A stretch of DNA of 20,759 nt from Actinomycetales bacterium (GTDB lineage Bacteria; Actinomycetota; Actinomycetes; Propionibacteriales; Nocardioidaceae), in contig JAAZCT010000254.1 of the NCBI GenBank assembly GCA_012513165.1, positions 1-20,759 of the forward strand. Reading direction: 5' to 3'. The stretch's first letter is position 1. Each line of letters begins with the position of its first letter. Below are positions 6,731 through 15,010 of the stretch, in pieces. The notes under the pieces were generated by a model that saw only the letters and a list, made by a program, of their open reading frames with translations, did not search any database and was not told the DNA's origin. Position numbers and translations under genes: made by a program.

Positions 6731-8190
6731 ATAAGCCCATCCGCTCCCTTGCCGTGGTGTTCGGCCTGCTTTTCTTCGCGCTGCTTCTCGGAATCAACCA
6801 CCTTCAAATCGTTGAAGCCAACACGTTGAACGCGAAATCAGATAACCGCCGAGTTATCGACGAAGAGTTCAGTCGGGAACGAGGAGCCATTCTGGTGGCC
6901 GGCGAACCCATCGCCGAGTCTGTTCCTAGCGAGACGGCATGGGAGTTTCAGCGCCGCTACCCCGAGGGCAAGCTCTACTCGGATATCACCGGCTTTTACT
7001 CATACATTTATGGACGCGAAGGGATCGAGCAAACGTACAACTCCGTTCTGTCAGGGAACGACGACCGCTTGTTCGTTAACCGACTCGTCGACCTAGTTTC
7101 GAATAAGAAGCCTCAAGGCGGAAGCGTCGAACTCACGGTCAACCCCGAAGCCCAACGTGCCGCGGCTGCCGGTCTCGCCGAACTCGGCGCCAACCGTATG
7201 GGTGCCGTCGTTGCCATTGAGCCGGCAACCGGCGCGATTCTGGCTATGTCTTCTCAGCCGAGTTACGACCCCAACCGACTCGCGAGCCACGATCTTGTAG
7301 CAGTTCAAGACGCGTGGAAGAGCCTCAACGCCGACAAGAACAAACCCATGCTCAACCGGGCCACGCGCAGCGCGCTGCCGCCTGGATCCACCTTCAAACT
7401 CGTAACGGCCGCCACCGCAATCGAGGATCTCGACCTCAAGCCAAAGGACAAAGTCAAGGCGGGCCGGGAGCTAACTTTTCCCGGTATCTCCTACACCTTG
7501 ACAAACTCGGGCGGAGGCACCTGTGGCGGTAACGAAATTACTCTTCAGCAAGCGTTGTCGGTTTCGTGCAACGTATCTTTCGGATGGCTAGGACTCAAAG
7601 TCGGGCAAGAATCTCTTGCCGCCAAGGCGACCAGCTTCGGCTTCGAAAAGAAGCCGTTCACCGATTTGAGTAGCTACGCCAGCACGTTCACCGCCAAGAA
7701 CACGGAACTCGAACCGCCCCAACTCGCGCAATCGGCCATCGGTCAATTCGAAGTTCGCGCGACTCCGCTTCAGATGGCGATGGTCACGGCCGGGATCGCC
7801 AACGACGGAATCGTCATGAAGCCGCAACTTGCGCGGATATTGCGGGCCCCGAACCTTCAAGTGATCGAAAACATCGAGCCTGAACAAGTTGACGAAGCGA
7901 TGACGCCAGCCGACGCGAACGAGTTGACCACCATGATGGTTGCGACCGTTGACAGCGGCACGGGCAGGCCCGCTCGGATCCCGGGTGTCAAGGTTGCCGG
8001 CAAGACCGGGACAGCCCAGTCCGCTCCGGATCGACCGGCCTATGCGTGGTTCGTCGGATTCGCTCCAGCAGACAACCCGCAAGTCGCGGTAGCAGTACTC
8101 GTCGAATCCACGAAAGACACCGGCGATATCGGCGGCGGTCGCCTAGGTGGCCCGATCGCGCGGGCCGTCATGGAAGCAGCTTTGCGATGA
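6727..8190 (+). CDS. pbpA: PbpA, class B penicillin-binding protein transpeptidase
   Basis: A 487-residue transpeptidase with one N-terminal membrane anchor (about 7-26), a dimerisation/pedestal region, and a C-terminal penicillin-binding domain outside the membrane. Catalytic motifs are STFK (Ser221-Lys224), SCN (280-282) and KTGT (426-429). Cys266 and Cys281 are spaced as a disulfide pair described for the mycobacterial PbpA, though that is from memory. Length matches mycobacterial PbpA closely. It cross-links glycan strands made by RodA, with which it overlaps by four bases, and it is a known PknB substrate in mycobacteria. It is 40 bp upstream of pknB. Confidence 0.96.
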   Translation: MNKPIRSLAVVFGLLFFALLLGINHLQIVEANTLNAKSDNRRVIDEEFSRERGAILVAGEPIAESVPSETAWEFQRRYPEGKLYSDITGFYSYIYGREGIEQTYNSVLSGNDDRLFVNRLVDLVSNKKPQGGSVELTVNPEAQRAAAAGLAELGANRMGAVVAIEPATGAILAMSSQPSYDPNRLASHDLVAVQDAWKSLNADKNKPMLNRATRSALPPGSTFKLVTAATAIEDLDLKPKDKVKAGRELTFPGISYTLTNSGGGTCGGNEITLQQALSVSCNVSFGWLGLKVGQESLAAKATSFGFEKKPFTDLSSYASTFTAKNTELEPPQLAQSAIGQFEVRATPLQMAMVTAGIANDGIVMKPQLARILRAPNLQVIENIEPEQVDEAMTPADANELTTMMVATVDSGTGRPARIPGVKVAGKTGTAQSAPDRPAYAWFVGFAPADNPQVAVAVLVESTKDTGDIGGGRLGGPIARAVMEAALR

Positions 8191-8230
8191 CCTTGAACCA
8201 ACTCAAACCTCATTTGGGAGACTAGAGAAC

Positions 8231-9931
8231 ATGAACGAGCCAAGCAACGACATGGTTCCCTTGGGCGACCGATACGAAATCGGTGGCCTGCTCGGCCGTG
8301 GAGGTATGGCAGATGTGCGGCGTGGACGCGATCTGCGACTTGGTCGCCCCGTCGCGATTAAACAATTGCGCGCCGACCTCGCCGCCGCCGAGACGTTCCT
8401 AGAACGCTTCCGCCGTGAGGCTCAATCTGCGGCATCGTTGAATCATCCTGCGATCGTTGCGGTGTACGACACGGGCGAAGCGCCAGACGCTAACGGCACG
8501 ATGCTCCCCTACATCGTGATGGAGCTCGTTGAGGGTCGCACGTTACGTGATGTGCTGCGCGAGGGTCGCAGGATCTTGCCAGAGCGTGCACTCTCCATCA
8601 CTGCGGAGATTCTCGCAGCCCTTGATTACAGTCACCGGGCCGGAATCATCCACAGGGACATCAAGCCAGCCAACATCATGCTGACGCCAGATGGCAAGGT
8701 CAAAGTGATGGATTTCGGCATCGCCCGAGCCATCTCCGACACATCTTCGGCCATGACACAAACTGCTGCAGTCATCGGCACGGCCCAATACTTGTCACCC
8801 GAGCAGGCTCGCGGCAAGACTGTCGACGCACGTAGTGACATCTACTCAACCGGGTGCGTTCTTTACGAACTGCTCACCGGGCGTCCACCGTTCGTGGGCG
8901 AGAGTCCCGTTTCGGTTGCCTACCAACACGTGCGCGAGGAAGCTCGCCCGCCGTCGCAACTCAATCCCGACGTGTCCCTGGCGATGGATCGGATTGTAGC
9001 CAAGGCGCTCGCTAAAGATCTTGAGCAGCGGTACTCCAGCGCAGCTGACATGCGGAACGAGATTGAACATGCATTGGCTGGCGGTTCAGTCGATGCGCCT
9101 ACGCAAGCTGTTCCCGTCATCGCGGCGGCAACGCAGGTCGTCCCGGCGGTCTCTTTGCCTGATCCGACGGACGACGATGAGGAAGACGAGGGCTCCGGCA
9201 AGGGCAAGTGGTGGGCGTTGGGCCTTGTGGCCGTGGCGTTGCTGGCCATGCTGGGGTTTGTGCTGTTCATGAACCAAGAAGATCCCGCCGTCGCGACCAC
9301 CACAGTGCCGACGGTCGCTGGTTCCGATGTCGAGACGGCGATCAATCGACTCGAGTCTAAGAACCTGCTTGTGGGTGACACCAGCGAACAAGCCTCAATG
9401 GATATCGAGAAGGGACTCGTTATCGAAACGGATCCCCCAGCCGGAGCAAACGTGGACGTTCAGACCAAGGTCAATTTGGTTGTAAGTTCCGGTCCCGCGA
9501 TGGTGACAGTGCCTGACGTGCGCCGGTTGTCATACGACGACGCCAAGAAGATGCTTGAGGGCGAGCGATTCCGGTTCGTAGTCAAGAAGCAAGAAATTGC
9601 AGCATCAGAGCCGAAAGACGAAGTGCTGAACTCGAACCCCACCGCTGGACAGCAGTTGGCCATGGGATCAACTATCACGTTGACAGTTTCTGAGGGTCAA
9701 ATTGCCGTGCCGTCGCTGGTTGGATTGAATCAAGCCGAGGCCCAAAAGGCATTGAGCGACGCCGGCTTGCGGGCTTCAGTGGCCCAAGACACCAGTTCGG
9801 CTCTACCGGCCGGCACCGTGGTTGGGCAGAGCCAGCCACCCGGAACGATGGTTGCGCCGAACACCACGATTACGATCACGATTTCGAATCCGGCTCCAAC
9901 CCCAACTCCCACGCCTGATCCAGAAGAATAG
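8231..9931 (+). CDS. pknB: PknB, PASTA-domain Ser/Thr protein kinase
   Basis: A 566-residue membrane kinase. The ATG at 8231 is favoured over upstream in-frame starts inside pbpA because GGGAG (8216-8220) precedes it and the kinase fold starts at once. The Hanks-type kinase domain has GRGGMA (22-27), Lys44, Glu63, HRDIKPAN with Asp143, DFG (161-163), and an activation loop MTQTAAVIGTAQYLSPEQ with Thr176 and Thr178 matching the autophosphorylated pair of M. tuberculosis PknB. A juxtamembrane Asp/Glu patch (311-320) precedes the transmembrane helix (about 327-347). Outside are three PASTA repeats (about 357-420, 425-487, 490-553), one fewer than in M. tuberculosis, then a Pro/Thr tail. PASTA domains sense muropeptides or lipid II. 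It closes the operon, and no pknA is present. Confidence 0.97.
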   Translation: MNEPSNDMVPLGDRYEIGGLLGRGGMADVRRGRDLRLGRPVAIKQLRADLAAAETFLERFRREAQSAASLNHPAIVAVYDTGEAPDANGTMLPYIVMELVEGRTLRDVLREGRRILPERALSITAEILAALDYSHRAGIIHRDIKPANIMLTPDGKVKVMDFGIARAISDTSSAMTQTAAVIGTAQYLSPEQARGKTVDARSDIYSTGCVLYELLTGRPPFVGESPVSVAYQHVREEARPPSQLNPDVSLAMDRIVAKALAKDLEQRYSSAADMRNEIEHALAGGSVDAPTQAVPVIAAATQVVPAVSLPDPTDDDEEDEGSGKGKWWALGLVAVALLAMLGFVLFMNQEDPAVATTTVPTVAGSDVETAINRLESKNLLVGDTSEQASMDIEKGLVIETDPPAGANVDVQTKVNLVVSSGPAMVTVPDVRRLSYDDAKKMLEGERFRFVVKKQEIAASEPKDEVLNSNPTAGQQLAMGSTITLTVSEGQIAVPSLVGLNQAEAQKALSDAGLRASVAQDTSSALPAGTVVGQSQPPGTMVAPNTTITITISNPAPTPTPTPDPEE

Positions 9932-9941
9932 GTTTCCCTAG

Positions 9942-9983
9942 CGTGATTGGGCAATCGTCCGAATCGACGACTACTCAATCACG
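9942..9983. terminator. Bidirectional hairpin between pknB and the DUF881 gene
   Basis: CGTGATTG (9942-9949) and CAATCACG (9976-9983) are perfect 8-bp inverted arms. Inside them TCGTC (9955-9959) and GACGA (9966-9970) pair again across a six-base loop, with symmetric five-base internal bulges. The element sits between convergent genes and its right arm covers the last codons of the DUF881 gene. There is no T-tract on either strand, as is common in actinobacteria. Confidence 0.5.
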
Positions 9984-10675
9984 TTTGCGTGAGACATCGC
10001 GATGACGCCCTCATAGGCCGGGATGACAATTTCGCGCTTAACATCGCTCGAATATCCCAGCCCGTAACGTGTTGCGTAGTCTCGGAAAATCGAGACTTCG
10101 GGCGAGTTTTCTAGCGCTGTCGACATGCCATATTGCGAGCCGACAGCTTCAATCACGTACGGCGGGGAGTAGGGGACGCCGTTCAAGACAACCGTATTTC
10201 CGACGCACTTAATACCGGTCGTCGAGTTGATGCGTTGGCCTTGGAGCGTGATAGCTTCAGCGCCGCCTTGCCATAGGGCGTTCACGACCGCTTGTATGTC
10301 TTGTTGATGCACCACGAGCAAGTTCGGATCTAACCCCGGAACGTCAACCGACCTGGGCGCATCATCCAACGCGACGCGGATTCCGGGCCCGACCAATTCC
10401 GTCATTCCAGCTGCCGCCCGATACTTCTTTATCCGCTTGTTCTCTGCGTTCAACGTGCCGCTGTTGCTTTTCGCGCCCAGCTTTTCGATCTCGGACTCTA
10501 GACCAGCCACTTTCGTTTGGCGCGCTTGCGCCGAGCGGGTGCGATCTTCGAGGATCGTCGAAACATCACCGCCGCTGGGGCGAAGGTCCCAACCGTCGGA
10601 AGTAACAGCTGCGGAAACGAATACGAATCCACACACGACGGAGATATAAAGTGCCAACAATCGCCACGTTGTCAC
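9971..10675 (-). CDS. DUF881-family membrane-anchored protein
   Basis: A 234-residue protein. The GTG at 10675 is chosen over an ATG 48 bases upstream because AAAGGAGG (10690-10683 region) lies at ideal distance. There is one N-terminal transmembrane helix (about 5-24), a coiled-coil-like segment (about 40-85), and the DUF881 domain (about 93-222), with VGPGIRVALDDAP, NLLVVHQQDIQAVVNALWQGGAEAI and INGVPY-like motifs typical of the family. The role is not established; family members stand beside crgA and pknB in many actinobacteria and are presumed to act at the cell envelope. It is divergent from crgA and convergent with pknB, the same arrangement as Rv0012 in M. tuberculosis, where trpG lies in between but is absent here. 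Confidence 0.92.
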   Translation of the reverse strand: MTTWRLLALYISVVCGFVFVSAAVTSDGWDLRPSGGDVSTILEDRTRSAQARQTKVAGLESEIEKLGAKSNSGTLNAENKRIKKYRAAAGMTELVGPGIRVALDDAPRSVDVPGLDPNLLVVHQQDIQAVVNALWQGGAEAITLQGQRINSTTGIKCVGNTVVLNGVPYSPPYVIEAVGSQYGMSTALENSPEVSIFRDYATRYGLGYSSDVKREIVIPAYEGVIAMSHANVIE

Positions 10676-10766
10676 CTGGGCCTCCTTTCCGAACGGTTTA
10701 CCCTCTAGGCTAACGAGGTACACCTACTATCATCGACACCGATGTCTCTCACACCAAGGATTACTC

Positions 10767-11003
10767 GTGCTTAAGAAGAAGAGCGAAGGCAACGGACCGA
10801 CGCCTCCGCGTATTGGCAATCGTTGGGCCGCGCCTGCCATGGTCACATCCGCCGTGATCGGTCTCGTGTGGATCGTTGTCTTTTACACCATCAGCGACGG
10901 AAGCCATCACATTCCGGGGTACTCCGATTTGGGTAACTGGAACCTCGCCATCGGCATGGGCTTCATCATCGCGGCTTTCGGCTTTGCGATGAAATGGGAG
11001 TGA
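10767..11003 (+). CDS. crgA: CrgA, cell-division membrane protein
   Basis: A 78-residue protein with a basic N-terminus, two transmembrane helices (about 22-42 and 56-75) and the short loop DGSHHIPGYSDLGNWN between them, the typical CrgA layout. CrgA recruits PBPs and interacts with FtsZ, FtsQ and FtsI; it controls septum formation in Streptomyces and mycobacteria. The GTG start at 10767 follows AAGGA (10756-10760) by six bases. It is divergent from the DUF881 gene, sharing a 91-bp upstream region, and converges on the rhomboid gene, with three DnaA-box-like repeats in the gap. Confidence 0.93.
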   Translation: MLKKKSEGNGPTPPRIGNRWAAPAMVTSAVIGLVWIVVFYTISDGSHHIPGYSDLGNWNLAIGMGFIIAAFGFAMKWE

Positions 11004-11016
11004 AAGTTACATCCGT

Positions 11017-11080
11017 GTAGTTTTCCACACCTGTGCACACAGATGTGGATAACTACATCAGTGTTATTTAGTTATCCACA
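11017..11080. promoter_or_regulatory. Cluster of three DnaA boxes
   Basis: Two perfect TTATCCACA boxes, one reversed at 11044-11052 and one forward at 11072-11080, and a near-perfect TTTTCCACA at 11021-11029 fill the 80 bp between crgA and the rhomboid gene. The identity extends beyond the nonamer: TAGTTATCCACA at 11069-11080 and its exact complement at 11044-11055, and GTAGTTTTCCACA at 11017-11029, which differs from the reversed copy at one of 13 positions. Orientation is forward, reverse, forward, with centres 23 and 28 bp apart. The second and third also form a 12-bp inverted repeat that could act as a bidirectional terminator. The region is too small and lacks a long AT-rich stretch for a full origin. 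Confidence 0.65.
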
Positions 11081-11083
11081 GCC

Positions 11084-11923
11084 TCAGCCGTAGATGGACC
11101 ACAGTTGCGTCGTCCGCAGCATTGTTGCCGCGATGATGACGAGCCACAATCCAGAAAATGCCAGCGTGTGAATGAGTTGCTGCCGGTTCCTTGGGGCGTA
11201 TACGAACACGGCCGCAAGAACCAAGCCCGTCATGAATCCACCCAAGTGCGCCTGCCAACTGACATTTCCTTGCAAGCTGATGACCACGTTGAGCGCTAGA
11301 AGAACCAACAAGCCTGACACGTCTTGCTTGCTTCGGACCATGAAGACCAACACCATGCCGAGCAGCCCGAATACAACTCCAGAGGCGCCGACTGTTGACG
11401 AATTGACCGGCGAAAGCCAATAAACCCATACGGAAGCCGCCACGGCCAGAGTGATGTACGTCAGAAGATACTTCGCGCGCCCCAGAGCCTCTTCGATTGC
11501 CGGCCCGAAAAGATAGAGCGCGAACATATTGAACGCGATGTGCATCAAACCGCTGTGCAAGAAGGCGGAGGTCAGCATGCGCCAATATTCGCCGTTCGCG
11601 ACACCGAACGCCCACATCGCTCCGTCTTGACCGATGGGTCCACGCGTACCGCCCGTGGCCATCATTGCCACAAACACAATCACGTTGATGGCGATCAGGA
11701 TCGAGGTAACGCTCCTCGGGTTTGCCGAGATTCGACCACCGAAGACGGTCTTGGGTTGCCGTTGCGTCTTGGCTCCCGTTGTGACACAACTCGGGCACTG
11801 AAACCCAACCGAGGCTTCGCGCATATCAGCCGGGCAAATTGGCCGATCACACCTCTGGCATGAGATACGCGCCAGCCGCTCAGGGTGCAAGTAGCATCGC
11901 TGCTCGCCCTGAAACTGGCTCAC
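11084..11923 (-). CDS. Rhomboid-family intramembrane serine protease with N-terminal zinc finger
   Basis: A 279-residue protein. Residues 10-46 hold C10, H13, C22, C25, C30, C43 and C46, a B-box-like zinc-binding module common in this actinobacterial rhomboid subfamily. Six or seven transmembrane helices follow (from about 73). The catalytic dyad is Ser181 in GASG (179-182) and His226 in QAHLGGF; the HSGLMHIAFNM segment (124-134) supplies the oxyanion-side His/Asn. It cleaves transmembrane segments of unknown substrates. The GTG at 11923 lies nine bases after the cyclophilin stop, with no clear ribosome-binding site, suggesting coupled translation. Its position between cyclophilin and crgA is the conserved one. 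Confidence 0.93.
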   Translation of the reverse strand: MSQFQGEQRCYLHPERLARISCQRCDRPICPADMREASVGFQCPSCVTTGAKTQRQPKTVFGGRISANPRSVTSILIAINVIVFVAMMATGGTRGPIGQDGAMWAFGVANGEYWRMLTSAFLHSGLMHIAFNMFALYLFGPAIEEALGRAKYLLTYITLAVAASVWVYWLSPVNSSTVGASGVVFGLLGMVLVFMVRSKQDVSGLLVLLALNVVISLQGNVSWQAHLGGFMTGLVLAAVFVYAPRNRQQLIHTLAFSGLWLVIIAATMLRTTQLWSIYG

Positions 11924-11932
11924 CGTGTCAAC

Positions 11933-12448
11933 TCAGCGAGTGACAGAGACCGAATTGATCACGACCGGCTCAGCCGGGCGGTCGAAACGATCCGTCGCCG
12001 TGGTGTTAATCGCGTCAACCACTGCGCGACTCGCCTCGTCTTTAACCTCACCGAAAATCGTGTGCTTCCGATTCAGCCACGTGGTGGGCGCAGTGGTGAT
12101 GAAGAATTGCGAACCATTCGTGCCCGGGCCGGCATTCGCCATCGCGAGCAAGTACGAGCGGTCGAAAGAAAGCTCCGGGTGGAACTCATCGGCGAACTCA
12201 AAACCAGGTCCCCCGCGGCCGTCGCCCATGGGGTCTCCGCCTTGAAGCATGAAATCCTTGATGATTCGATGGAAGGTAAGCCCGTCGTAGAAGCGGTCGG
12301 TGGAAACCGTGCCGGTGGCAGGGTTAATCCACTCTTTCGTTCCCTCGGCCAAGCCTAGGAAGTTCTCCACCGTTACTGGCGCGTGATTCTCGAAGAGTTC
12401 GATCACGATGTCTCCACGGTTGGTGTGGAGAGTTGCCAAGATAGTCAC
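11933..12448 (-). CDS. ppiA: Cyclophilin-type peptidyl-prolyl cis-trans isomerase
   Basis: A 171-residue cytoplasmic cyclophilin. The GTG at 12448 is chosen because AAAGGA (about 12460-12455) is six bases upstream and because cyclophilins begin with such a short strand ([18 protein letters not shown]); the open frame extends 15 codons further. Active-site residues, numbered from this start, are Arg61 and Phe66 in [14 protein letters not shown], Gln69, Gln114-Phe115 in NGSQFFITT, Trp124 and His129 in [12 protein letters not shown]. No signal peptide is present. It accelerates proline isomerisation during protein folding. It is the first gene of a two-gene unit with the rhomboid protease and corresponds in position to M. 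tuberculosis ppiA (Rv0009). Confidence 0.95.
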   Translation of the reverse strand: MTILATLHTNRGDIVIELFENHAPVTVENFLGLAEGTKEWINPATGTVSTDRFYDGLTFHRIIKDFMLQGGDPMGDGRGGPGFEFADEFHPELSFDRSYLLAMANAGPGTNGSQFFITTAPTTWLNRKHTIFGEVKDEASRAVVDAINTTATDRFDRPAEPVVINSVSVTR

Positions 12449-12516
12449 ATCAATTCCTTTCGATTCTTTTTCTATCCTCCCACGCGCAACCAAGCCGAAC
12501 CGGTTACCGTGAGGGT

Positions 12517-12624
12517 ATGTCTCGATTTCTTGTTGTTCTTTCGGCCCTAGGAATTGCTTTTGTGGTGTGGCGCAAGCTCACCGAAGACAAAGGCGGAAGT
12601 TACGATCCCGCCACGCTCTCCTGA
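12517..12624 (+). CDS. Small single-pass membrane protein (35 aa), DLW-39-like position
   Basis: The ATG at 12517 opens a 35-codon frame beginning [20 protein letters not shown], then [15 protein letters not shown] and a TGA at 12622. One hydrophobic helix (about 4-18) is followed by W-R-K and a short polar tail. Size, layout and position near the cyclophilin resemble the 39-residue DLW-39 family found by gyrA in actinobacteria, but the DLW motif itself is absent. It is divergent from ppiA. GAGG at 12511-12514 is too close for a good ribosome-binding site. TACCGT (12505-12510), six bases before the ATG, fits a -10 element of a leaderless transcript. It fills a stretch with no other gene. Confidence 0.55.
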   Translation: MSRFLVVLSALGIAFVVWRKLTEDKGGSYDPATLS

Positions 12625-12627
12625 ACG

Positions 12628-12654
12628 CGGCAGCCAACTACGGCGTAGGTGCCG
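12628..12654. terminator. Imperfect hairpin between convergent small ORF and DUF3817 gene
   Basis: CGGCA (12628-12632) pairs with TGCCG (12650-12654), and inside it CTAC (12638-12641) pairs with GTAG (12645-12648) around GGC. It overlaps the end of the DUF3817 gene and lies between two convergent genes, but it has no T-tract and a lopsided bulge. Confidence 0.25.
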
Positions 12655-12967
12655 TCGCGGCGTGAACTCGGTGCGTCGTGCGGCGCTCACTCCAGAACGA
12701 CACGAGTGGAATACAAGCAAACAGCACGATGCTGACGATGAATCCCCACGACCACTTCTCACGTAGTCCGAGTTTTGCAATCAGCACGATGAGTACCATG
12801 AATAGCACCCCGTGAAGCTGGTCGATGAACAAGAAAATGTGCGCGTTCTGGTAAAACCACGGAATCTCAAACGGTGGATACTTTAATAGGCCCAGCATCA
12901 CGAGAATCAGGTTGATACCCACGATCGTGGCCATCACTTGATACGCCTGCAGGATTCGGTCGTTCAT
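12638..12967 (-). CDS. DUF3817-family integral membrane protein
   Basis: A 109-residue protein. The ATG at 12967 is used, not the longer frame that runs back through the SURF1 gene: it begins four bases after the SURF1 stop and GAGGAAG lies about ten bases upstream, inside the end of the SURF1 gene. Three hydrophobic helices are visible (about 9-27, 43-66 and 72-92). The motif LLKYPPF followed by QLHGVLFMVLIVLI matches the DUF3817 pattern of PLKY then G-x-x-HG-x-LF. Function is unknown. It is the last gene of the glyA-SURF1-DUF3817 operon; many DUF3817 proteins are conserved in actinobacteria without a defined role. Confidence 0.85.
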   Translation of the reverse strand: MNDRILQAYQVMATIVGINLILVMLGLLKYPPFEIPWFYQNAHIFLFIDQLHGVLFMVLIVLIAKLGLREKWSWGFIVSIVLFACIPLVSFWSERRTTHRVHAATAPTP

Positions 12968-12971
12968 ACGT

Positions 12972-13718
12972 TCAGTCTTCCTCTTCAGAGTTGTCGTCAG
13001 AATTTCGAACCATGTCACTGGCCATTCGCCACCACATGAAGGCGATGAATGCCACAAAGGCCCACCATTGCAGTCCGTATCCCAGATTTCGGCCGCCAGC
13101 CATCCATGAGGTGGACTCTTCGGGCATGTCTGCCAAATCCAAACCAGCCGAAATCGACGGATCTTGACCCACGGCAAAGCCGTTCCACAGGGGTTGGTCA
13201 AACACGTTGATCATGGCAGGCACTCGCACCGCACCAATCGAGCGTGCATCCTCATTCCAACCGGAACTCGAGTCTTCGCTGGGTAGAAGTGCTGCATCGA
13301 AGGTGACTTCGCCCGCCGGGACCTGGGGAAACTCCGTGATCGCAGATTGCCAGCCACGAACCACCATCAGAACCGCCTCATCCACAACGACGGGCGCCAC
13401 GAGCCAGACTCCGTCGCTATTATCGAGGGTCTTTCCCGTGGCCCAAAACTGCTGGTCCGTTGGCAAAAATTCGCCTGTGATCGTCACCGGGCGCATATCT
13501 TGCTTATTGGTAAACGAAGCGCCGGGACTCCAAATATCGGTCAACTCGACTCGCGGAACCTGCTGCTTATCAGCACGCTCAGATTCTTGGCGTTGATCGT
13601 AGACACCCAACTGCCACAGCCCCATGAACACGCACACGATGATCGCCACGAGTGCGAACGCGTGGAGTCCGAGCAGTTGGGGTGCAAACCATGCACCCAG
13701 ACGGGTGCGAGTTTTCAC
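12972..13718 (-). CDS. SURF1-family cytochrome oxidase assembly protein
   Basis: A 248-residue protein with the two-helix SURF1 layout. The first transmembrane helix (about 14-34) ends in [13 protein letters not shown], corresponding to the family's G-x-WQ-x-x-R. A soluble domain outside the membrane follows, including [12 protein letters not shown] and VVRGWQS. The second helix (about 211-229) begins with [14 protein letters not shown], the family's C-terminal signature. SURF1 proteins help insert heme a or assemble subunit I of aa3-type cytochrome c oxidase. The tail is very acidic. The GTG at 13718 overlaps the glyA TGA by three bases (GTGA), so it is coupled to glyA. No oxidase genes are in the window. 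Confidence 0.92.
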   Translation of the reverse strand: MKTRTRLGAWFAPQLLGLHAFALVAIIVCVFMGLWQLGVYDQRQESERADKQQVPRVELTDIWSPGASFTNKQDMRPVTITGEFLPTDQQFWATGKTLDNSDGVWLVAPVVVDEAVLMVVRGWQSAITEFPQVPAGEVTFDAALLPSEDSSSGWNEDARSIGAVRVPAMINVFDQPLWNGFAVGQDPSISAGLDLADMPEESTSWMAGGRNLGYGLQWWAFVAFIAFMWWRMASDMVRNSDDNSEEED

Positions 13719-14992
13719 GCCGTGAATCTAGGCAGCTTCGAGTAAAGCGGGTACTTTTCAGCCAGGGCTCGCGTGCGGGCGCGAAGCCCTTCGATATCAA
13801 TCTCGCCCGGTTGGAGCGCCGCAGCAATCACGTCCGCTACTTCGGCAAAATCTTCGGCTTTGAAGCCACGGGTAGCCAAGGCCGGCGTGCCTACGCGCAA
13901 ACCGGACGTCACCATTGGTGGGCGCGGATCGTTAGGCACCGAGTTGCGGTTCACCGTGATGCCAACTTCATGGAGGCGGTCTTCTGCTTGCTGACCATCG
14001 AGTTCAGAGTTACGCAAGTCAACAAGCACCAAGTGCACGTCTGTTCCGCCACTGAGAACTTGAACGCCAGCGGCCTTTGCGTCGTCCTCGAGCAGGCGTT
14101 CGGCGATGATCCGGGCACCTTCAAGCGTGCGCTGTTGGCGTTCTGCAAATTCCGGCTCGAGCGCCATCTTGAACGCAACTGCCTTCGCCGCGATCACGTG
14201 TTCGAGTGGTCCGCCTTGCTGACCTGGGAACACGGCCGAGCGGACCTTCTTGGCAATCTCAGGATCGTTCGTCAAGATCGCACCACCGCGTGGACCACCG
14301 AGAGTCTTGTGGGTCGTGGTGGTGACGATGTGAGCGTGAGGCAACGGGTTCGGGTGCAAACCGGCGGCGACCAGGCCCGCGAAGTGAGCCATATCGACCC
14401 ACAAAATCGCGCCCACTTCGTCAGCGATCGCACGGAACGCAGCGAAATCAAGCTGGCGCGGATACGCCGACCAGCCAGCGATGATGACACGGGGCTTGTG
14501 TTCGAGAGCAAGGCTACGAACCTCGTCCATATCGACCAAACCGGTTTCGGGCACCACGTGGTAGGCGACCGGGTTGTAGATCCGGCCCGAAAAGTTGAGC
14601 TTCATGCCGTGAGTCAGGTGACCGCCGTTGGCGAGATCCAAACCGAGCGTGGTATCGCCGGCGCTCGCGATGGCGTGCATGGCTGCCGCGTTTGCGGTGG
14701 CTCCCGAGTGGGGTTGCACGTTCACATACTCAGCAGCGAACAACTGCTTGAGTCGATCAATTGCAATCTGTTCGACTTGATCGACCACTTCGCAGCCACC
14801 GTAGTAGCGCTTGCCGGGGTAGCCCTCCGCGTATTTGTTCGTCAGCACGCTGCCTTGAGCTTCAAGTGCTGCCACGGGAGCAAAGTTCTCCGAGGCGATC
14901 ATTTCAAGCGTGGTTTGCTGGCGGTCGAGTTCAGCGTCGAGAAGTGCCGCGATTTCAGGATCGAAATCGGCAAGTGACTGATCATGGCTCAT
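13715..14992 (-). CDS. glyA: Serine hydroxymethyltransferase
   Basis: A 425-residue PLP enzyme that interconverts serine plus tetrahydrofolate with glycine plus methylene-tetrahydrofolate in the cytoplasm. It shows MIASENFAP (31-39), [15 protein letters not shown] (52-66), PHSGATAN (94-101), [14 protein letters not shown] with Asp200 and His203, and the PLP lysine Lys229 in [30 protein letters not shown] near the C-terminus is also typical. Full length for the family. The ATG at 14992 has no strong ribosome-binding site. It leads a three-gene minus-strand operon with SURF1 and DUF3817. Its leader carries an intrinsic-terminator-like hairpin, implying attenuation. Confidence 0.97.
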   Translation of the reverse strand: MSHDQSLADFDPEIAALLDAELDRQQTTLEMIASENFAPVAALEAQGSVLTNKYAEGYPGKRYYGGCEVVDQVEQIAIDRLKQLFAAEYVNVQPHSGATANAAAMHAIASAGDTTLGLDLANGGHLTHGMKLNFSGRIYNPVAYHVVPETGLVDMDEVRSLALEHKPRVIIAGWSAYPRQLDFAAFRAIADEVGAILWVDMAHFAGLVAAGLHPNPLPHAHIVTTTTHKTLGGPRGGAILTNDPEIAKKVRSAVFPGQQGGPLEHVIAAKAVAFKMALEPEFAERQQRTLEGARIIAERLLEDDAKAAGVQVLSGGTDVHLVLVDLRNSELDGQQAEDRLHEVGITVNRNSVPNDPRPPMVTSGLRVGTPALATRGFKAEDFAEVADVIAAALQPGEIDIEGLRARTRALAEKYPLYSKLPRFTA

Positions 14993-15010
14993 GGCTTCAA
15001 GAATAACGCC

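Noticed and set aside
11017..11080. A complete replication origin (oriC)
   Set aside because: Only three boxes in 80 bp, no long AT-rich unwinding region, and no dnaA or dnaN beside it.
13652..14977. A 441-codon plus-strand frame across glyA
   Set aside because: It is antisense to glyA, whose motifs are complete; the length comes from codon bias.
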